Source: Mesodorylaimus sp. YZB2_4
Taxonomy: Eukaryota; Nematoda; Enoplea; Dorylaimida; Dorylaimidae
Length of the DNA stretch: 64,000 bases
Assembly: GCA_030248295.1 (NCBI GenBank)
Contig: JASANH010000838.1
Location: 1 to 64,000, forward strand
Direction: 5' to 3'
Made by a program: the position numbers and the translations under genes. The notes below the pieces were generated by a model that worked only from the letters and a program-made list of their open reading frames with translations, did not search any database and was not told the origin of the DNA. Below are positions 59,662 to 64,000 of the stretch, one piece after another; the first letter of the stretch is position 1, and every line of letters starts with the position of its first letter.

Positions 59662-62600
59662 ATGGTGGGAAAAGATCAGGAATACGCAACGACTGTTACC
59701 GTGGACGATGAAAAAGAGTCTGACAGTAATGGCAACATGGCGACGATGAGTGGCGGTGGGGGAAACGGCTTGGAGCCAGCGGCTCGATCGGCCAATGCCT
59801 TATGGAAACGGGCTGAGCAATTAAAACGATGGCAAGACTCGGAAACGAATCGAGAAAATCCAAATCCGCTTCGTGGTGGTGTTGCTGTTTCGTGGTCAAA
59901 CTCCGGAGGAAATCGAGCAAAGGTCAAATTTTCTGACGAATGTGTATTTCTGGCCGCCTGTGCCAGTGGGGATATTGATGAAGTTGAACGACTGTTAGAA
60001 CATGGTGCGGATATAAATACGACAAACGTGGATGGAATGACGGCTTTGCATCAAGTGAGTATCTCGTGTTCTATTTTTACTGCGGCTTAACGTAGGTCTT
60101 CTTTCGGCAGGTATCGGCATAAGAACCTTACATTTCTTAGACTGACTCGGATAAATTAGGAGGTGTAGGCATGCATCGGGATTGTTTGCGCGGTATCTCA
60201 ATCGTGGTTGGAAGTGTGATCGCACCTAGGGCGTCGTGGCCTCGTGCGGAGGTTGAGGCCATTTTCGCGCCCCAATATTTTCACTCGTATGTGGTTTCGT
60301 ATCGCGAGAGGTCAACCGAAACCGTGTCGTGCGTAACTTGTGAAGTGGACAGGCTGAGTAGAAAGTCTACGTATTCTCGATGCTGCTACTCGGATTCAGA
60401 TCTGTGTGTCAATAACGCTACACCTAAACACCCGATGGTTCAGTCGATCTGAGAACACGAGGCAAGACGGACGAGTCTTTGGTAAAGAATTACCACGGCG
60501 AGCCAGCCTTGAGAGAAACCCGAGTAACGTTGGGAAACTGGGAGTGTCTCTGTCGCGTAGTTCGGTATGTTTTGGGCGGGTTCTCGAAACGAAAGCGGTC
60601 ATGCCACCTTTCTCAGACGAGCAGCCTTAAACCTACGAGTAATAAACTGGTTTCTCGTAAGCACCACGAACTTTGCTGTATACTTTCGTACTCGGCTCAA
60701 CTGCTTTTGATCGGCCGCTGTATTCGTTGAATGGTTTTCGTGTTTGCTGTGGGTAACAATCGGGTTTTTTCGAGCTCGGGACTGGGGCCATACTAATAAT
60801 AAGAAATAGGTGGGCTGATTGAAAAAGAATAGTGTTTGGTCAGTTGTTCGAACGCAGGGGGCAGCGGTGCGCCATGCGTCGTTCGTGTCATTCTCGAGGC
60901 CATCAGCTGTCATCTGGAAACCAGGAAGAACACTCCACGAACAGCTCGTTTAATTTTTGTTATTGCACCTTTATCGAGGAAGGCAGGGCAAGCGCCTGAT
61001 GAATCGGCAATACTGTTTACACACCGCACCGCGGTGTGGACCATTGTCGCGATGTTCAATCAAGCCATCACGATTTTAGTACAGCCATGTCTTTTATTGA
61101 CTTTTGATGTCGTCTTACTTTTTGGTAGCAATGTGATAAAAGCAAACGTCGTGCCAAGTCCATTCTACTTGTTGCTCTGCGGTGAGGCAATGCTGAAATG
61201 CATGCTGGTTTGCAAAATGGCTTACCAGAACATCGGAAATGCGTAAAAGCATTTTAGCGAGCCGTTTAACCGAGCATCTCAAACACTAGTAATGCATTCG
61301 GAATGCAGAGACGGTTGAGGTGCGAGGGCTGAGGGTAATAGACTCTGTTTTCTTATAGAGTCGAAGCGATGATGCAGCTTCTGAAAAGTAGGAACAGCGT
61401 CTTGTGACTTTAAAGCTACTCGTAAGTCAGCAAAAACGAAGAGTGGGTTAAAATAAAAACAAGAGTTTGCGTGATATTGCTTCGACTTATGTTGTTCGGG
61501 GCACGTAGAACTCTAATGTAATTAGATGGTCTCTTCGAGAAGGTTACAAAGTGAGCATCAAGCGAGCATGTAATTTAAGAACGAAAGATTTCGATGTGCA
61601 AAACGCTGCAGTTGTTGAAAAAGTAGCATTTTATGATCGAAAAAGCTACGCCTGTTTTGACGAGATGTCTCTGGTTGCTTTGGTTCGTTAGACGAATGGC
61701 AAGTGTCAATAAATTTCGTAAATTCACAAATCTGACGAAAAGGGATATGCGTCATTGCTGATGTTTCAAATCTCGGTTGACGTGGGTATGGGGCATAGTT
61801 TTGGCGAATGACAGATTTTGTTATCTTTCCTCTCTAGTGGTCTCGCCCCCGCAGTAGAAGTGGTAATGGTTTTTACGAGGTACTTTTTATTTTCTAGGCC
61901 GTGATCGATCAAAATTTGGAAGTTGTACAGTATCTTGTTGAGAGCAACGCCGAAATTGACGCGCAGGACAACGAAGGATGGACTCCGCTTATGGCCGGCG
62001 TCAGCTGCGAGTTCAAGGATATCGTTCGATATTTATTGGACAAGGGTGCGGATCCATCAGCCGTAAATAGCGATGGCGAATTACCTCTGGATTTGACAGA
62101 CTCGCCTGAAATGCGGTCGCTTCTCGAACAAGAGATTAGTCGTCGAGGTAAATTGCATGAAATTTTTGCCGGAGGGTGAATCGGGTTTTGTATTGTTTCC
62201 TATTGTTCAGGTATCAATTTGGAAGAAGCGCGACATCGAGAGGAACAGTCCATGATGCGAGATGCTCTAGAAGTTTTGAATTCACGTTCATTGACGAGAG
62301 AAAAGGAGAAACGCCATCCGAGGTCTGGTGCTACGGCGCTGCACGTTGCCGCGGCCAAAGGATACATCAAAGTGTTGAAGTAAGTGCGGGTGGACGTCGG
62401 TCGATGGCGGATAGGGATTCGAATCGTGTTCCTTTTCTTGTTAGCATTCTATTACAAGCGGGATGTGATGTGAACGCAGTAGATTTCGAAGGATGGACAC
62501 CGCTTCATGCAGCGGCGCATTGGGGAGAACGACAAGCGTGTGAAATTTTAGTCGAGAACATGGCCAATATGGATATCGAGAATCATGCAGTAAGTTCTTA

Positions 62601-63793
62601 CCAATGTTGTTGTTATCTTGTTAGTTAGAGTTGAGAAATGGCGAGTGATCAATATTTTTTTGTTGCAGAAACAGACTTGCTTTGATGTCGCTGATTCTGA
62701 CGAATTGTGTCAGGCGTTGGAAGAAATGAAGAAGAAGCAAGAACAGGTATGTGCAACAGGCTGCTATGATGGTGGCTAGTCTTAATCGGTTGCCTTTACG
62801 TAGATAAAGAAAGAACGAAAACCATTCGATGCTCTGATTGAACAAAATGCTTTATCTCGGCCACCGCAGGAATACAAGGTTCGAAAGAATTCTATAACGC
62901 GTATTAGTACGGACTCGAAGAAAAGTATAGCGAAATCGGATGAAACGAAAGAAGCGGAAGCTTTGCGAACTGCCTCTTCGTCGTCAGAGGCCTCGGATAA
63001 CGATCAAGACGACGATAAGAAAGCTAATTCAGAGGATGCTGTGTTTACCGAAAATCCTGTCGCCAGCGCTCCAGCTGTGACACCGGCGCCTCCAGTTGCG
63101 GCGGAACGGAAACGGCAAGAAGTGGTTCAACCAACGGCTGGACCTCCGAAATTGCCAAAATTAGAAGCCAAGGAAAAACTGGTCACAACAACGGCGGCAG
63201 TGAGTAGTACGCCTACGACGCCGTCTCCGAGTAGTCCGTTGGCGTCCGTGTCGGTGACCGTCGTTCAACCAACTAGACCGAGACAAGTGGCTGCAGTTAC
63301 GTCCGCTGTGACCAGTACTGTTCCAACGATGTCGACGTCACTGGATGCTACGAAAACAGCTTCGAGAGTGGAAGAGCTAAAGGTGGGAATGGGGGGGGGG
63401 GGGGTAATCGTGTCACGCCTGTAATGTATGGTATATGTTTTAGGCCCTTTCGCCAACGGTGCAATCGAATGGCAAACCTACTCATGGTCCCCCAGTAATT
63501 GTGCCGTTCGAACCTCCAACGCCACCGTGGCGATTGACTGGACGGCGTGGTATTCATGCAACGATTGGTGGCGCTAATAATGAGAATGGGTCGAGTAGTA
63601 TTGCAGCAGCTAAGACACCATCGCCCCAATCGCCGCCCACCGTCGTCAGTGTGCAAGTCACGTCGACAACAGCTCCGACACCGTCGAGAGTGACTGTAGT
63701 GGGCGCATCATCAGGTGCCTCGCCATCCACTGAAGGTGTCAAATGGAGACCCAGCAAATTTGAGAAACACGTGTCACTGGACGACGAGAAAAG
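59662..63793 (+). CDS. PPP1R12: protein phosphatase 1 regulatory subunit 12 (myosin phosphatase targeting subunit), 3' end outside the window
   Basis: This subunit targets PP1 to myosin light chain. Seven exons are seen: 59662-60054, 61898-62147, 62211-62379, 62445-62589, 62669-62746, 62804-63382 and 63444-63793 (phase 2, continuing). The N-terminus has RAEQLKRWQDSE and the PP1-binding motif KVKFSDECVFLAACASGDID. Ankyrin repeats follow: LLEHGADINTTNVDGMTALH, LVESNAEIDAQDNEGWTPLM, and LLDKGADPSAVNSDGELPLD. A linker INLEEARHREEQSMMRDALE comes next, then GATALHVAAAKGYIKVLK, AGCDVNAVDFEGWTPLHAAA and CFDVADSDE. The remaining part is Ser/Thr/Pro-rich. The inhibitory phosphorylation site and C-terminal leucine zipper must lie beyond 64000. 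Intron 1 is about 1.84 kb, unusually long here. Vertebrate orthologs are PPP1R12A-C; C. elegans mel-11 is the expected nematode counterpart. Confidence 0.96.
63391..63402 (+). repeat. poly-G tract at the start of a PPP1R12 intron
   Basis: A G run just after the donor GTGGGAATG in the intron at 63383-63443. It could affect splicing by binding hnRNP H/F-type factors, or be an unstable tract. Confidence 0.7.
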
Positions 63794-64000
63794 GTATTTA
63801 TTTTAGCTTTTACATTACTGTTTGGATGGAAATTTTTAGACGCTAAGTATGGATGGCGAAAAGACTTGTTGCGTCTGCGCGGCGCACTTTTCGTGTATGT
63901 GTTTGTGGCTGTGGTGTTTACAGAGTGGTTTTTGAGAGCGCAGAGTAATTTTGATACTCGTAGGTGTGTGAGCGCGAACTTCTAAGTATCGTTTTGCGTT

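Noticed and set aside
61558-61755. ORFs inside the first PPP1R12 intron
   Set aside because: No splice phase or domain support; the intron is simply long.

Overview
The window is metazoan nuclear DNA. Genes are split by GT-AG introns, most of them about 45-80 bp with acceptors of the form TTTTCAG or TTTTAG. The families present are animal ones: Par-4, a myosin phosphatase targeting subunit, SKP2, SLC44, Kunitz and Ly6 proteins, and C-type lectins. Three stand-alone MSP-domain proteins and a tau-tubulin-kinase-like gene point to a nematode or nematode-like ecdysozoan. That placement is an inference from family content; nothing here identifies the species.

The left part (1-10 kb) holds a broken USP48-like deubiquitinase, an intact six-exon DHFR, a Lys-rich tail-like protein, a broken BTB-BACK gene and an intronless membrane C-type lectin on the minus strand. 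From 10 to 20 kb there is a decayed LINE reverse transcriptase, a small secreted Kunitz inhibitor, an unrecognised multi-exon gene, two MITEs and a three-domain Ly6/uPAR-type GPI-anchored protein. From 20 to 32 kb there are two MSP genes, a broken TTBK-type kinase, a second intronless membrane lectin, a 757-bp fold-back element and a single-pass membrane protein. From 32 to 44 kb there is a four-helix membrane protein and its truncated duplicate, several non-autonomous transposons, a tail-anchored MSP protein and a Kunitz gene with a remnant of a second copy.

The right part (44-64 kb) is gene-dense and mostly housekeeping: DBT (minus) head to head with TTC36 (plus), SKP2, SLC44 (minus), a Par-4/PAWR-like gene, and directly downstream of it PPP1R12 (MYPT), which runs off the window edge.

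The intact housekeeping genes contrast with three broken genes (USP48-like, BTB-BACK, TTBK). Each of these keeps clean exon structure and GC-rich codon use but carries stops or frameshifts. Either they are young pseudogenes of expanded families, or the assembly has local base errors; raw reads would decide. The most interesting points are the PAWR-PPP1R12 neighbourhood, whose products are reported to interact in vertebrates; the snap-back palindrome that ends the duplicated tetraspan gene; the two intronless lectin-like membrane proteins with one shared architecture; and at least six families of short inverted-repeat elements.
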